A DNA stretch of 64,000 nt from Liopterus haemorrhoidalis (Eukaryota > Arthropoda > Insecta > Coleoptera > Dytiscidae), in contig OZ020624.1 in the NCBI GenBank assembly GCA_963971575.1, positions 2,237,001 to 2,301,000 of the forward strand. Reading direction: 5' to 3'. Of the stretch, positions 45,101 through 59,500 are shown piece by piece. Below the pieces are notes generated by a model, which searched no databases, had not been told where the DNA came from, and saw only the letters and a program-made list of their open reading frames with translations. Numbering within the stretch: position 1 is the first letter of the stretch; each line of letters begins with the position of its first letter. Position numbers and translations under genes: made by a program.

Positions 45101-48100
45101 TCCATTTACTAAATTAAATCTAATATAAATAAAAGTAGTTGACATCTTTGATAATTCATGAATTATTACAAAATAAAATAAATAAATAAAAGAAAATCAG
45201 TGTTCATCTTGGGCTAGAATACGTTCAAGTTAACTTCATCACAGGCGAATATTACCAGTCCCTTGCGCAGAAATTTCGTCCATTACATTACCAACAGCTA
45301 GCTTAAAGCCTGGAACAGAATGCACAGCGCGCTACGCCGTCAGCGCGCCGTCATTTGCGACGGCGTTGCGTTAGCGCCGTTGAGAATTTTCGCCTGCACA
45401 CAATGCAATAATTTTTAACGCCGTCAAAGTGTCACGTGACAACCTATATCTGTGTTTATACGTGCGCTTTATTTTATTAAAAGTATAATGGATGATGAAG
45501 ACTTGTGTGTGATGTTATTTATGTTGTATGCAAGTTATTTATACATACAAACACTTTACCATTCAGTAAAAACTGAGGTTAGGTGTTCTGCGTCAACGTT
45601 CAACGGCGTCAAAAGTTGGAAGTTGACGAACATTCAGTATCAACGGCGTTCGAACGCCGCTAGGACGTTACACATTCTGTGCACTTGCGTACGACAGCTT
45701 GGTTTTAACTTTCTTCTGACAGATAGCGCCGTCCGAACGCCGTCAACGCGCCGTAGAACTCGTTGCATTCTGTTCCCCACTTAACAAATTTCAGTGGCGT
45801 CACTTAAGGTAGCCATACACGGCGAGGATTTCCTCAAGGAAAAAGCCTCAAGGAATTCCTCTACCGAACCCTCGCCCACACACGGAGAGGATTGGCCTCA
45901 AGGAAAAGGCCTTGAGGACCACAACTTAGGCTTGTGCGTAGAATCAGCAGATGCTCCTGATTTCATCGATTCCTTAATTTTTTTTATTCTCTTTTCGGAG
46001 AGCGCTTCTGATATTGTTTATTTTTTTAATTACGTCATTTTTTGTAGCTTTCGCGTCCACTTCTTTTATTTTTTCCAATAATTTCGCGTACGCAGTCTAC
46101 TTTTTATTTCTATCATGGTATTCTTTAGAACTTACGTGCCACAAGCAAGGTTCATTTTCATACATTAGTATGAATTCCGATAAAAATTCTTTAGACATGA
46201 CTAAATAAATTCGACACTCACTTTACAAATCCTCAAGGCCGACTGTCGACAGAACACACACGGTAGTAAGAGTCTGGCCTTAATTACAATCTGGCCTCAA
46301 GGCAGAAATATGATTTTTGTTCGGGATTTTTTGGCCTCAAGTACTAGCCTCGGCCTCACGGACGCCGCCATACACGGTGAGGATTTCCTTAAGGCTTGGA
46401 CTGATCAGGCCAAACCTTGAGGAAATCCTCACCGTGTATGGCTACCTTTACTTTGATTCATAGATAAAGAAAGAAATATATACGAAACTGACGTTATATT
46501 TTTTTAAACCAAATTAGCGCTGTAGTTGTTGGGTTATGGAACTAAAAGAGCCGGGGGAGGAAAGCGGTGGGGGTTCCCAGGTATTTCAAATGCTTCAGTG
46601 GATATAGTTGTAAACATAATTAAATGTTATTATTAAATGAAATAATTGTTGATTTATTTTGTATATTTTTAATATTGTTAACTACAACAATATTGAAAAT
46701 AGACAAAATAAATCATAAGAATTGTATCATTTAATAATAACATTTAATTATGTTTAAAATTAAGAACAAACAGTTTGGAATTATACAGAAACAGAAAAAC
46801 AATAACTAGCAGAAATAATTATTTATTAAGAAGTAGACTAACATATAACATAATATTTACTAATACTTAATACAATCCAATTTTGGATTTCTAATGTTCC
46901 TCATCCACGGTTTATATTATTCCATCAGAACCAGACGTGCCAGACGGGTTTGGAAAGCGATATTTAGTAGGTTCACTACTATCACACCCCAAAACAAAGC
47001 ATTTAACACCCATTTTCCGTACTGAATAACGAAAGTACAAAATTACAGAATAACTACGCACAAAATATCCGAATTAAAAAAACGCTTAATGACAGAAAAC
47101 GATTTTGACACTAATTACAGATTTTGACGCTAATGACAGAAGCCGTAACAGGCAATATCCTGTCATGCGCGTAGCTATAGCGACTGGCAGCGACTGGGGC
47201 GCTATTGGTGTTGGGTTATGGAATGTAATATGGTTTTCGTTGTGCCATTAGAGTTTCACTCCCTGGTTCTATTTATAAATTTTGGCAATTAAAAGACAAA
47301 TTTATCTACAATGTATCTTTTTAAATTATTTGTTATCGGCGTTTTAATTTTTGAAAATTCACTGTCTCTTAATTGTTATCAATGGGAAGACTGTTCGACA
47401 CCAATAAAAGATATAACCTGTGCAGAGGGCATGCATGCATGTTCAGCTATGTATCTCACTCTATACTCTATACTTTATGTTAAATGAGAAAAGAACCACC
47501 AAACAAGCAAAAAAAGGAAGCAAAATCAAAGTGCGGAGCAAAAAATAGTAAATTCGATTTCCAGAACCAAAACAAAAAATTTCTTCAATTCGCATTGAGT
47601 TGAAGTTTCTCTTGGACCCATAGGCACTATCTCGGTGTCCCGAAAAATGTTTTCGGGACGGTCGATTGTCCCGGTTTTTACATAATTCTGTATTTGTAAG
47701 AAAAGAAATATGACAATTAGTTAATATGAAAGGTGACCTTTTTTTTGCTCTTCATTTGGTTTTGAGAGGTGAGGACTTCTTTTTTGCTCTTCACTTGGTT
47801 TTAGGAGGTGAGGACCTTTTCTTTTTTTTTTTGCTCTTCACCTGGTTTTGGGAGGTGCGGACCATTTTTTTTGCTCTTCACTTGGTTTTGGGAGGTGAGG
47901 ACCTTTTTTTTGCTCTTCACTTGGATCTGGGAGGTGAGGACCTTCTTTTTTTTCCCTGTGTCCCGGTTTACCTTCACTGAAATCTGGTCACCCTACCCAT
48001 AGGCATTGCTTAACCACTGTGCAGAGACCTTCGTTTCAGAAAAGTTTGAGAGGCGATCATTTTTAGTTAATTAATTAAACCCCCGCCTTCAGCTCGTGCT

Positions 48101-51100
48101 ATAAACCTCAACCTCGTGTAATATAGCCTACATTATATGCTTGTTAAATAAAATGTTACTTTTTATTTAATGTATAATTCAAAATTCTATAACAAATATA
48201 ATGATAAAAGGATTATAAAAAAAAGTAACTGATAATTTAGTTGTATCAATGGAATAGCAGAATCATATCCGTATCCTCTCGCTATAATGCCTGGTGCCCA
48301 GTCGTTGCATAAATCAGTACCACAATATTTCATTCTACATTTTTTAACTGGTGATAATGCTACAGCTAAGCGACAAGTCAATCTAAAAATATATTTATCT
48401 GAATGTAATTCGCTCATTCTTTCCTCCGAGCATTCGCGCTGAACCATTTCAATTTCGTTGTCAGCGATGTACATAGCCATACATGTATGCTTGCCCTCTT
48501 CACAGGTTGTAACATTTATTGGTGTCAAACAGTCGTCACATTGATAACAATTAAGTGCCAGTGAATTTTCAAAAATTAAAATGCCAATAACAAATAATCC
48601 AAAAAAAAACATTGCAGATAAATGTCTTTTAATTGCAAAAATTTATAAATAGTAACTAAATGTATTTGTTTTCGTTGCTATGAGGTGAGAAAGCTGAACA
48701 ATTGTACTCAATAAGGCCAACTTTGGGTACATTCGATTTGACGCTCCGAGCGTTCCGAGCACGTTCTGTACACTCAAACGTGTTCGATTTCGCGCTCGGA
48801 GTACACTCAATTGCATTCGTTTTGCGATCGAGCGAGCATTTAGAGCGCGCTCTATGTGTTCGGGGTTTTAAGAGCATATGGAGTGTGACGTAAAAAAGTG
48901 GGGGAACGGCGGGAAAGAAATGAAAGTTTAAAATTAAATTATAAATAAAATAAAAATAATAGCCTTAGACAAATAACAATAGACAAACAATATTGTTAGT
49001 TGTCTATGGCTACAGAGTACGGCCATTTCAAGTATTTTTGACGTTCTGTAAACAGCAAAAAAATTATTAAAATACACCGTACATAAAATTAAAATGGAAA
49101 AAATTCATTAAATTAATTCATTAATTATTATTTAATTTTTAAATAATTTTATTTCTTCATCATTGAAAAAAAAATCAAGGAAAAACCGAGGTATATAATT
49201 TTGATTCATGACTGACGTGAACTAATCTGACAGTAAAAACGCCGCATAAAATTGTAGGGTTAGATTTTATAAACATTACGTCATAAGAACGCTCGCTCCG
49301 TTAGTGCTCTATTCATGACGTCACCATCAACTGTTCGCTCAGGGCTCGCTCTACTCTGTACAACTCGAATGCACCCTTTATGTTTAAAAATTTAATCTCT
49401 CCCCTTTGTAATAAAGTCGCCAAATCAATGCAGTTATAAGCAGTTCACTTTTGTTAGAACAAACTATGGTCTATTTCATATTAGAAAAAAGTAGATAGCG
49501 CTGCGAACCGAGTACGATTTATACTGGACAAATACAGTCTAGCGGGAAATTTAAAATAAGTTACAACTAGGGCATGGGTGTTGTAACTGGGTTAGCAAGT
49601 GATTTTTTTTTTTATTAAAAAAAGGTTAATAAGATATTGAAATAAACAAGACAGAGAATACACTTACGTTATTTATACGACATAAATTCAGTTTAATGGG
49701 GAATTTGAAAACCGCTTAATTGGGGCAGCCGCTTATTTGGGCCAAATCTCAAAGAACAGAAACCAAACCAAGGAACCAACAGTAAATTTATATGTTTAAT
49801 TGGGACAACATTCCGCTTAATTGCATCGATGGGTCATGCACTTGCCGAGCTGCACTTTTGTTCATATGAAAATGTGAAAGAATGGCTAGATGAATGGTTT
49901 GCGGGGAAAGGGGAAGAGTTCTACTGGCGAGGTATTCACAAATTGCCTGAAAGATGGGGAAAATGTATAACTTCTAATGGAGCATACTTTGAATAAATAA
50001 ACTTTTACAGTTCTTTTGAGTTTAATGTGTTGTATTTAAAAAAAAAATCCGCATTTCATACTTGTAGACCTGGTAAACTAGGAAAAGTAGGGGCCCCAAT
50101 ACTGATCCTTGGGGGACGCCACTTTGTACAGATCAGAAGTAGACAGACATTTATTAATCTTGACTCTGAATGTGAGATATATGACAGGTACCATGAAATT
50201 ACAACCTTAAATAGTCGCTGAACGTGCCTTAGGGAATTATTTTCACAAATTAAACAAATCAAATGAGGTGTAAAGTATGCGTGAAACCCGTAATAAAGCG
50301 TTTTATTTATAGGGTAAAGGTCTGGGAGCGTTGCGCTGCTCCCTCAGAACATAACAGAATAGCGGAGTTTCCCGAGGGATGTGGACAGTAATGTTCCCGT
50401 GTTTTATTAATCGGGGCAAATTGTAGCATTTGCTGCTATAACACATAACGTTTTATGTTTGTTCTCCCTTGAATACTGATCCTCAAAACTTTTCTCCTAA
50501 AACGAAACCCATGAACTGGATATAGATCTCAAAGGGATTAAAACAGTGTTTCTCAAACTGTGGTTCGTGGACCATAGATGATCTATGACTATTTACTAGT
50601 TGGTCCCTAGAGTTATATAGGGTGTTACAGGAAATAATTGAAAAACTTTAAAAAAATTACTTGGCCAGTCGATGGGCGTTCTCAGAGTGAAAATCGCACG
50701 TGCCCTTCTGGACTCCAGAAAAAAATTGTATGTTTACGTTATATTCAAAATAAAAGTAAAACCAGTGGCGTAGGAAGAACTCCGCTAGACTTGCCCTGCC
50801 ATAAAAAAAAATAATAATAATAATAAAAAAAATAGATATATATATATACTTTATAACTTATTACCCGATCATATTAAGGCAATGACAGAAAAGCAGTTAA
50901 TTAATAATGTTAAACAGATTCTGATCTCTTGTGCTCCTTACTCCTTACAAGAGTACATTACTTTTCTCACAAAAGATCAGGGTGTGTAAGACAGTTTTCC
51001 CTATTTGACTATCTTGACTATGTAAAACATTCATGTAAATGTGCATTTACAGCTAATAAATTATTATTATTATTATTATTACAGTGAATTTTTTTTTAAT

Positions 51101-53479
51101 TTAAAAGAAGATTTAGGTAAATCTTCAAAAATACATCAAATTATGTCCTATACAAATTTTTGTCCAAGGCTTGGTTTACTAGTTACGAATTTTTTTAAGT
51201 TTTAAAGTTTAATAACTTCCGTTTCCGGTTCAGATTTTAATAAAAAACAATAGGGTTCTTCCCAATTATTAGGAGAATTTTTTAGTACCAGAACGAACTC
51301 TTTAAGTTAAACCGTTTTTGAGTTATCGTGTATACACACAGACACACAGACACACAGACACACAGACACACAGACACACACACAGACACACACACACACA
51401 GACACACACACATACGGACGGCACTTCGAAAATAGGTTTTTTGGATTCCCTGGACCATGAAACGTGGTCATCCGTCAAAATCTCGACATCGAAAATTTTC
51501 CCGATTACAATACTTGCCCCTTATATATTAAGGTCGGGCAAGTAAAAATTGATGTGAAGTGTGAATTTTCACACATTTCAGGGTTTCGCAGGTATTTAGT
51601 AAGTGAATGATGATTATTTGGAATGACAAAATAAATTTTATGTCAAAATATTTTTTTATGAATTTTAATTCGAATGCCTAATACCATTATTTAGGTTTCT
51701 AAATATATGCAGTATTTTTTTTATATATAGATTATATATTTTATATATTAGATATGTTCATTACGATTTTGAAAATTGCGCCTATGGCTTCCATTGGTTG
51801 TTTTAAGTCATAACACCGCCCTTCTGATTACGTGTATTCAATTTCAACAATTTCCACTGGTTATTAAATTTAGGCTTTTAAAAATTAAATGCCACATTTG
51901 CCCAAATATAACTAGAATTTTGATAAATTATTTAAACATAATAAAAATGCAAAAAAAAAACAAAAAATAAAATTGCCTCGAGAGATCGGAGCGAACCTTA
52001 GTTTGCAAATTAGAACGCGAGAGCGTTAACCATTACACCATCAAAGCATGCTGGTTTACTTTGTTACATAAGTTATTAAATATTTTACATGGTCAACCAA
52101 AAACATAATCTGACAAAAAAAATTGATCAAAAATTCCTGTTGTATTATTCCGGTTCACACAAATGTACATTACTTAGAATTTTTTCAGATTTTTAGTTTA
52201 AACCATCTGGGTTACAGGGTGTGGGACAATTTTTTTTTGCACATTTTTGGCAAAAATGCGTCAAAATAATTTATTTTGAAAAAATAAAATTTTGATCGTT
52301 AATCCACGTACTAAGGGCTTTCATTTGATACCCTACTCAGAATTTTAAAACATTTTTTTTTTCGATTAGCACATATTTGTTTATATTTTTAGGGGGATGT
52401 TTTTTAGATGCTTTAGTATTTTTCCTATATGCGGGTCAAAGAGTTGTATAAGCATACCAAATTTCAACTTTCTATGTTAAGCCGTTTGGCTACAATTTCT
52501 GCCGTACAGACAGACACATAAATGACGTTATCAAAAATAAAATCGTTGCAGTCTTGTAGTATAGTGTAAAGTCTGTTCCAAACGGTTAGGCGGAACTAGA
52601 TTTTGCAATCTAGTTACTTTCATCGTTTAAATCATGCTTTTCGGCCGTTTTGTTTAAGCTTTGTGAATCATACTTGCAACAAACATTTTTTGGTTAAAGT
52701 TAATATCATTTTAAAATGTCATTTTCTTTATATTTTGATTTTTTGTGTCATTCTTAATACAAATATCCCATTTACAGTCTGTTCCAAACGGTTAAGCGGA
52801 ACTAAATGGGAATTTAGTTCTTTTAGGTTGTCACGAGAAGAGGGACCTTGCTTGGGTTATTTCATTTTTCATGTTGGGATGTCAAAATTTAAAATTGCAA
52901 CAATGAAACCATGGAAACGAATGACATATGTCAAAATTAAATATTTTTTTTTAGATATTTTATTGACAAAAAAATAAATAAATGGGAAATTTGTATTAAG
53001 AATGACACAAAAAATCAAAATATAAAGAAAATGACATTTTAAAATGATATTAACCTTAACCAAAAAATGTTTGTTGCAAGTATGATTTACAAAGCTTAAA
53101 CAAAACGGCCGAAAGGCACGATTTAAACGATGAAAGTAACTAGATTGCAAAATCTAGTTCCGCTTAACCGTTTGGAACAGACTTTATTTATTTTTTTGTC
53201 ATTAAAATACGTAAGAAAAATAATTTAATTTTGACATATGTATGTCATTCGTTTCCATGGTTTCATTGTTGGAATTTTAAATTTTAACATTCCAACGTGA
53301 AAAATGAAATAACCCAAGCAAGGTCCCTTTTCGTGACAACCTAAAAGAACGAAATTCCCATTTAGTTCCGCCTAACCGTTTGAAACAGACTGTAATATGT
53401 AAATTTTACGCACGTAATTGTTAAAAAATTCTTGAACACTGCTGTGAGTTCGTCCTGTTTGTGTTCTTAAAATGTAAAA

Positions 53480-53514
<35 letters not shown>

Positions 53515-56500
53515 GATTTTTTTGTGGTCATACCTACAAAACCCTAAAAACCAATTATGTCTCATGATCTTTTGAAAAAATTGTTTTTAATTATATTAGC
53601 ACGTCTAAATAGTTGTAAAAAATACAGCGAGACACAGGAATTTCCATAATTAACTGGACGGTTTTATTAACACCGAACACTCGTTCAAACCTATAATTTT
53701 TCGTTGCTGGTGGGAACCGGACTCAGACCCTCCCCCCGTGTATCTGGTCTATAAACCGAAACAATGACAGCGGGTCAGTCGGGTAAATCTGCTAGTATTT
53801 GATAAAATATTATTTGGAAGATTGTCATTTTGCTAAATATAAAATATATTTATGAGATTAATATACATCATGAAATACAATAGATAACAAAAGGATTGTG
53901 CCGCTATTTGACTTTTATTGCATATGAACGATGAGATGTCATAACAGGAAAAATAAATTGCTAACGATTTATTATTAGTTGCAGTTTGGAACTGTAGCGT
54001 TTAGGAGATATTGATCGTTTGTTTATGATCTCATTCATTGCCTATAAATCTTTATTATTAAAGAAATACTGTTGAGCAATTAATTTCATTCCCATCTTCT
54101 CATCTACAGGGATATCCAATAAATACAACCCAAACAAAAAACAGTTTAGTTATCAGGTTATAACCTACACTCTCTCTGTCCCAAATTAGTTGTTAAATTG
54201 TGTACGAAATTAGTAAAAAATTGTAAATCAGCTGTGGCCATCATAGGACCGACCGCCATCATAAAGTACTTGTATAAAATACATTCTAGCAGCAGAGTAG
54301 AAATAACTTGGCCTAATATTTTCTAACAGAGATATTATTTATCATGACCATGAAAACGTTACATATAAGTTTGAAAAATTGATGTGAAGTGTGAATTTTC
54401 ACACATTTCAGGGTTTCGCAGGTATTTATTAACTGTGTGATGATTATTTGGGATGCCAAAACAAATTTTATGTCAAAATATTTTTTTATGAATTTAAATT
54501 CGAATGCCTAATACCATTATTTAAGTTTCTAAATATGTGCAGTATTTTTTTTATATAGCAAGGTTCATTAAGATTTTGAAAATTGCGCCTATGGCTTCCA
54601 TTGGTTGCTTAAATCATAAGCCTCGCCCTCTGATACCTTCAAATATAGAATTAAATTATAATTTCAACACTTCCCACTGGTTATTAAATTTACGCTTTTA
54701 AAAATTAAATTTTTAGCAACATTTACCAAAATATAACTAGAATTTTGACAAAATAATTTAAACAAAATAAAAATGCAAAAAAAAAATTGAAAAAATAAAA
54801 ATTGACGGTCTTCGAACACAGTTTCTTACAGTAGTTCAAATCACTAAGCGTCAACGCTACCACTGTGCTATACAGGATCACTCGTTTACTGTGTTAAATA
54901 ACGGATTAAATATATTATATATTTTACTTAAAAACACAAAAAATGCGTTATTTTCCGAAAACATAATCTGATCAAAAATTCCTGTTGTACTATTCAGGTT
55001 CACACTAATGTACATTACTGAGATTTTTTTCAGATTTTTATTTAAACCATCTGGGCTACAGGGTGTGGGACAAAATTTTTTTTGCACAATTTTGACAAAA
55101 ATCGCCTCTAAAGAATTTATTTTGCAAAAATAAAATTTTGATCGTTAATCCACGTACCAAGGGCTTTCATTTGATACCCTACACAGAATTGTAATTTTTT
55201 TTTTTTTCGATGAGCATATATTTGTTTATATTTTTAGGGGGATATGTTTTTTAGATATTTTAGTATTTTTCCTATGTGCGGGTCAAAGAGTTGTATAACC
55301 ATGCCAAATTTCAACTCTCTAGGTTTAGCCGTTTGGCTACAATTTTTACCGAACAGACACACAGACAGACAGACAGACATACAGACAGACAGACGACAAA
55401 ATGACGGTATAAGGGTTTTTTGGTCATACCTACAAAACCCTAAAAAATTGAGACTTTCGAGACTTTCGAAAAAAATTTCAAATTTTTTTCGTTTTACTTT
55501 AAAATACGTGGGTTATGTATTAGCGAGGCACAATGGGGCTGAACTACATATAAGGGAAAGAGTAAAGAAGGCAAGAATAGTCATGGGGAAGCTGTGGAGT
55601 ATAGGAGAGAGGAAGTTTAATGACGATATTAGATGGAGGAAAGAGCCAGAGAGGAACAGAAAGGAAGATGGTACGCATAAGGGGAGATAAGAAAGGAGTA
55701 TTACTGGAGATGCGGAGTGGATGCAATAAAGGTGGAAAGGAAAAGAAAAGACGGGATAAGCGTGATTGAGGAGTTGTAGAGGAAGGATAAGGAAGTGGGG
55801 GAGCAAGAAAGGACAGGCAGAATAGACAAATCAAGGAGCGCAAGGAGATATAAGGAGGTCAGAACTATAGGGGTACCAAGCTACTTGAAGGAATAAAGAG
55901 GAAGGTCAGGAGGGAGGGTTAGGAGGATTGCGAGGCTAAGGTGCGGGAATGAAGAGAGAGGAAACAGATATTGGAGGAAACAGGAGGAAAAGATGTGCAG
56001 GCTGTACGGGGAAGAGGAAGAAGATATAGAGCACCTCGCGAAGAGGTGTAAAGAGATGACAGTATGGTCGGGGAGCACATTAGACCTGTTGCACGAAGAT
56101 GGAAGGGGGGAGAGGTGGGCGAAGGAATTAGAGGCAAGAAGGATTGAGATTGGGGAAGGATAACAGGAAGGGGTAAAGGAAGGAAGGAAGAGGCCTGGTG
56201 GGAAGCAGAAGGGGAGAAATGGAATGAAGGGGGCTGAGGTTACCTGAAAATGGGGAGGAAGGAAGGGAGATAGGAGGAGGGGTGAAGAAACGGTTCGAAG
56301 AGAAGAGAATGGAATAAAATAAAGATGGGCGAGAGAACTGGAAGCAAGAAGGAAGGAGATCGGAGAGGGAAACCAGAATGAGAATAGGAAGAAAGAGAGT
56401 GACACTGGAGTAAGAAAAAAGAAATGAGAAAAAAGACTGTAAATTGGATTGTATTGTACGTTATTTATTTTTGATCGTTTTATTTCTATTTGTAATGGTT

Positions 56501-59500
56501 AATACCCTGAACGCCGTAAGGCCTAGGGAATAAAGAATATATATAGAAATGCATTATAACAGTGGGTCATACCTATTGTGGATACGATGGTGCCGACAAA
56601 GTGAAAACTGCCGACAAAATCCCATCTTCTTCTCTTGTGGATGAGGCCGATTGCGGTCGCGTTCCCGTAGGCGTACAAGAGCAACTCAAGCTGCTCTAGG
56701 CTCTGCTTACGGGCCTCCAGGATATCACGTCCTCCCGTATCTGAACTTTCAGGAAAACCTTAAACAAAAATCTGTAATAATTTCAGCACCCTTGTATTTT
56801 GGTACCCATATCAATTTAGTACCAATATATTTGCACTACTGTGGCTCTTCTTTTCAAACAATAGGCTACATCATGCACGATTGTCTTTTAAGAAATTTCC
56901 AGGATAAATTAATAGAAATAAATAGGCAGGGCGATTTAAGGTGGGGGTGCAGAAGATGTCCCCAAACCTGGGCAGCCGAAATCAGGGGCTATATATCGTT
57001 TGTGTTGTGGCAAATGACCTGAATGAACTTGAATTATTTAATGAAATATTGCCCACTTCTACCAATTCCTTAATTACTTTGGAGTACATAATAGACTAGA
57101 CCAGGGCTCCGGAGCCGCATGCGGCCCTTTTAGAAAATATTGAGGCTCTTTGGAAATTGGCTGGTTTTTATTTTAATATAATTTATTTTTTAATTTTCAA
57201 CTTTCTGCCTGTACTATACAGGTTTTGTATTGTTCAGGATGTTTTACGGTGCAATTCACGCCCGGTAATTCCCCGAGTTACTGCATATTTCCTTTTAGAA
57301 GAAGTAATGTCTGATGAATGATATAACATTTTTACATTTTATTAATTTACAAAAACATAACGACAATAACAAGGTTATCAGGGCCGGACCGAGAAAAAGC
57401 GGGGCCTGGTGCAAGATGCTCGTGCGGGGCCTTCTTCTTCTAAAAAAAAAAAACATATATATATGTATAATAGTGCAAATAATTAGAGCAATATTGCACT
57501 TATTATTAGTACATATTAGTTACACTAATAATTTATGAATAATTATAATTAATATTTAACAAAATAATATAAATAGCTAAAAAGATCTATAAATACCTAT
57601 TTCATAACGACCACTGCCCATAGAAAACCTATTGTTATGAAATCTCATTTTGAAAACAGTACTGAAATCATGACGCGACCCAATAGCCCATAGAACGTTT
57701 TAGACGTTCTATGTTCGATAATAAATCAGTGAAATAGTAGAGTGTAGAACACTTTATGAAGTCAAGGTCAACTTTATTCAAAACTAGATTTGGAAAAATT
57801 TTTCAAGTTAGAACTCCGCGCATGCGCAGTAGGCACTTTTAACAACAGTACCAACATTAAAATTACGCTTGTAAATATTTTGTATTACCACGTGTTTAAT
57901 CGTGTTTTTTTATCATTGGTTTGGATAGGCGAATATATAAATTGTGTTTTGTACGTAAATCAGTAATTTTACAAATCTACTAGCTAGGTTATAAACACTT
58001 GACAAGATATGAATTATATATTTATGTTGGTTCTTTAAATGAACTGAAACACGTAAAAATTTCATTCTCCACCAAAAAATTGAAAAATAAATTGTATTAA
58101 AACTTTGACAACTTCTAGTTCAAAGAAAAAAGTTTAGAAAATTGACGAATAAAGTATAATTTAGAACACGCTTAAGGGTTTTTTGGTGGTCATACCCACA
58201 AAACCCTAAAAAAGAGTTTTAATTGAGAATTTAGAAATAAACATAAACATTTAACATGAAAGATAAGGGAATCAATAGTTTATTTAGATGAAATAACAAA
58301 GATAATAAACGATAAGACAATGTAATAATAATTGTGAAGTTATCATTGCTCTTTACAGCACACTGCAGAGATAAACTTCATGAAACACGACACACAATTT
58401 ATGGCACCGCCCTTATTCCCTTTGTTTATGATAACTGCTCAAATAGAACATCATAACTCGTTAATAAATTCAACCGCAACCGCGGAATATAACCGAAAAA
58501 ATATCGATTACTGGTTAAATATTTATTTATTTTCAATGATTTTGGTGAAAAGACTCGTTTATTTTAGAACCGGTTAAAAATTTTACGAGGGCCACCTTCT
58601 AAGTTTTTACAAAAACTAAGAAAGAAACATTTTTTTTGTGGAAGTTATGCTGTAGCGATGAGGAGTTTCGGAACATATTATTGTAGGTGGGGATTTTAGT
58701 GTTAGTGGAAAGGTTGGTGGCATAGGACATATTGATTTTAGTTCGTCTACAATTGATCTACAATTGATAGATATAACACTTGCCAATGTACAGAAATTAA
58801 GTCGGAACAGCATTCCTCCAGGGTCACTGAAAACTCCAAAGTACAATATTGAACTAAGCCAACGAGTGAAGGAAGATACCAATCCGACAGAATATAAACA
58901 GAAGTTTCTGGAAAATATGGAAAAATTTCAAGAATACATTCCAATTTATACGGACGGATCAAATATAGGAACTAACACTGGAGCAGCAGTAATAGTGAGA
59001 GAAGAAGAATACCAATACCATCTCCCATCAGCAACAAGTGTCTTCACTGCGGAAACCTACAATATACTACAAGCCACTAGGAATATCTTGAATAATACAA
59101 ATAATAAATTTATAATCATAACAGACTCATTAAGTGCCGTTGAATCCATACAACAAATATATACCAAAAACAACCTGATATCCCCAGAACAGGAAAAGAC
59201 TTGACCATCCTGTGGATACCAGAGGAGCCTAGAGAAGTCTTCTCCCACTCACATGGTGACTACTTTCTTGGCTTCACCGTCGGTACAAGAATCTGGCGTC
59301 AGTGTCTTGGTCGTCACCTTGTGAACTAATACGTGCAGCGGAGTTGGCTATGTTCCACTGCTTTCATATTCTGTTTCATCCAGTCTTTTTGTAACGAAAG
59401 TTAACCCAGTTCCAATATTCATTCATGACAAATATTTCCTCATTACGAAAATGCGGCGTATGCATTTCGTAATCAGGCCACATACGTCAGACGCTGACGA

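Noticed and set aside
45200..45310. Possible copia-like Gag-Pol scrap (reverse frame [17 protein letters not shown])
   Set aside because: Too short, with no catalytic motif or LTR nearby to support it.
47726..48002. Frames with repeated [16 protein letters not shown] motifs
   Set aside because: Translation of a minisatellite inside a MITE; frames shift between units.
52603..53150. Two similar 93-124 codon frames on opposite strands
   Set aside because: They are the same MITE arm read from its two inverted copies.
55513..56405. Several long Ser/Pro/Leu-rich reverse-strand frames
   Set aside because: They are the antisense of a purine-rich LINE tail; composition bias removes stops.
56651..57022. 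123-codon plus-strand frame over 56651-57022
   Set aside because: Its first part is antisense to the true channel exon 2 and the rest has no similarity to known domains.
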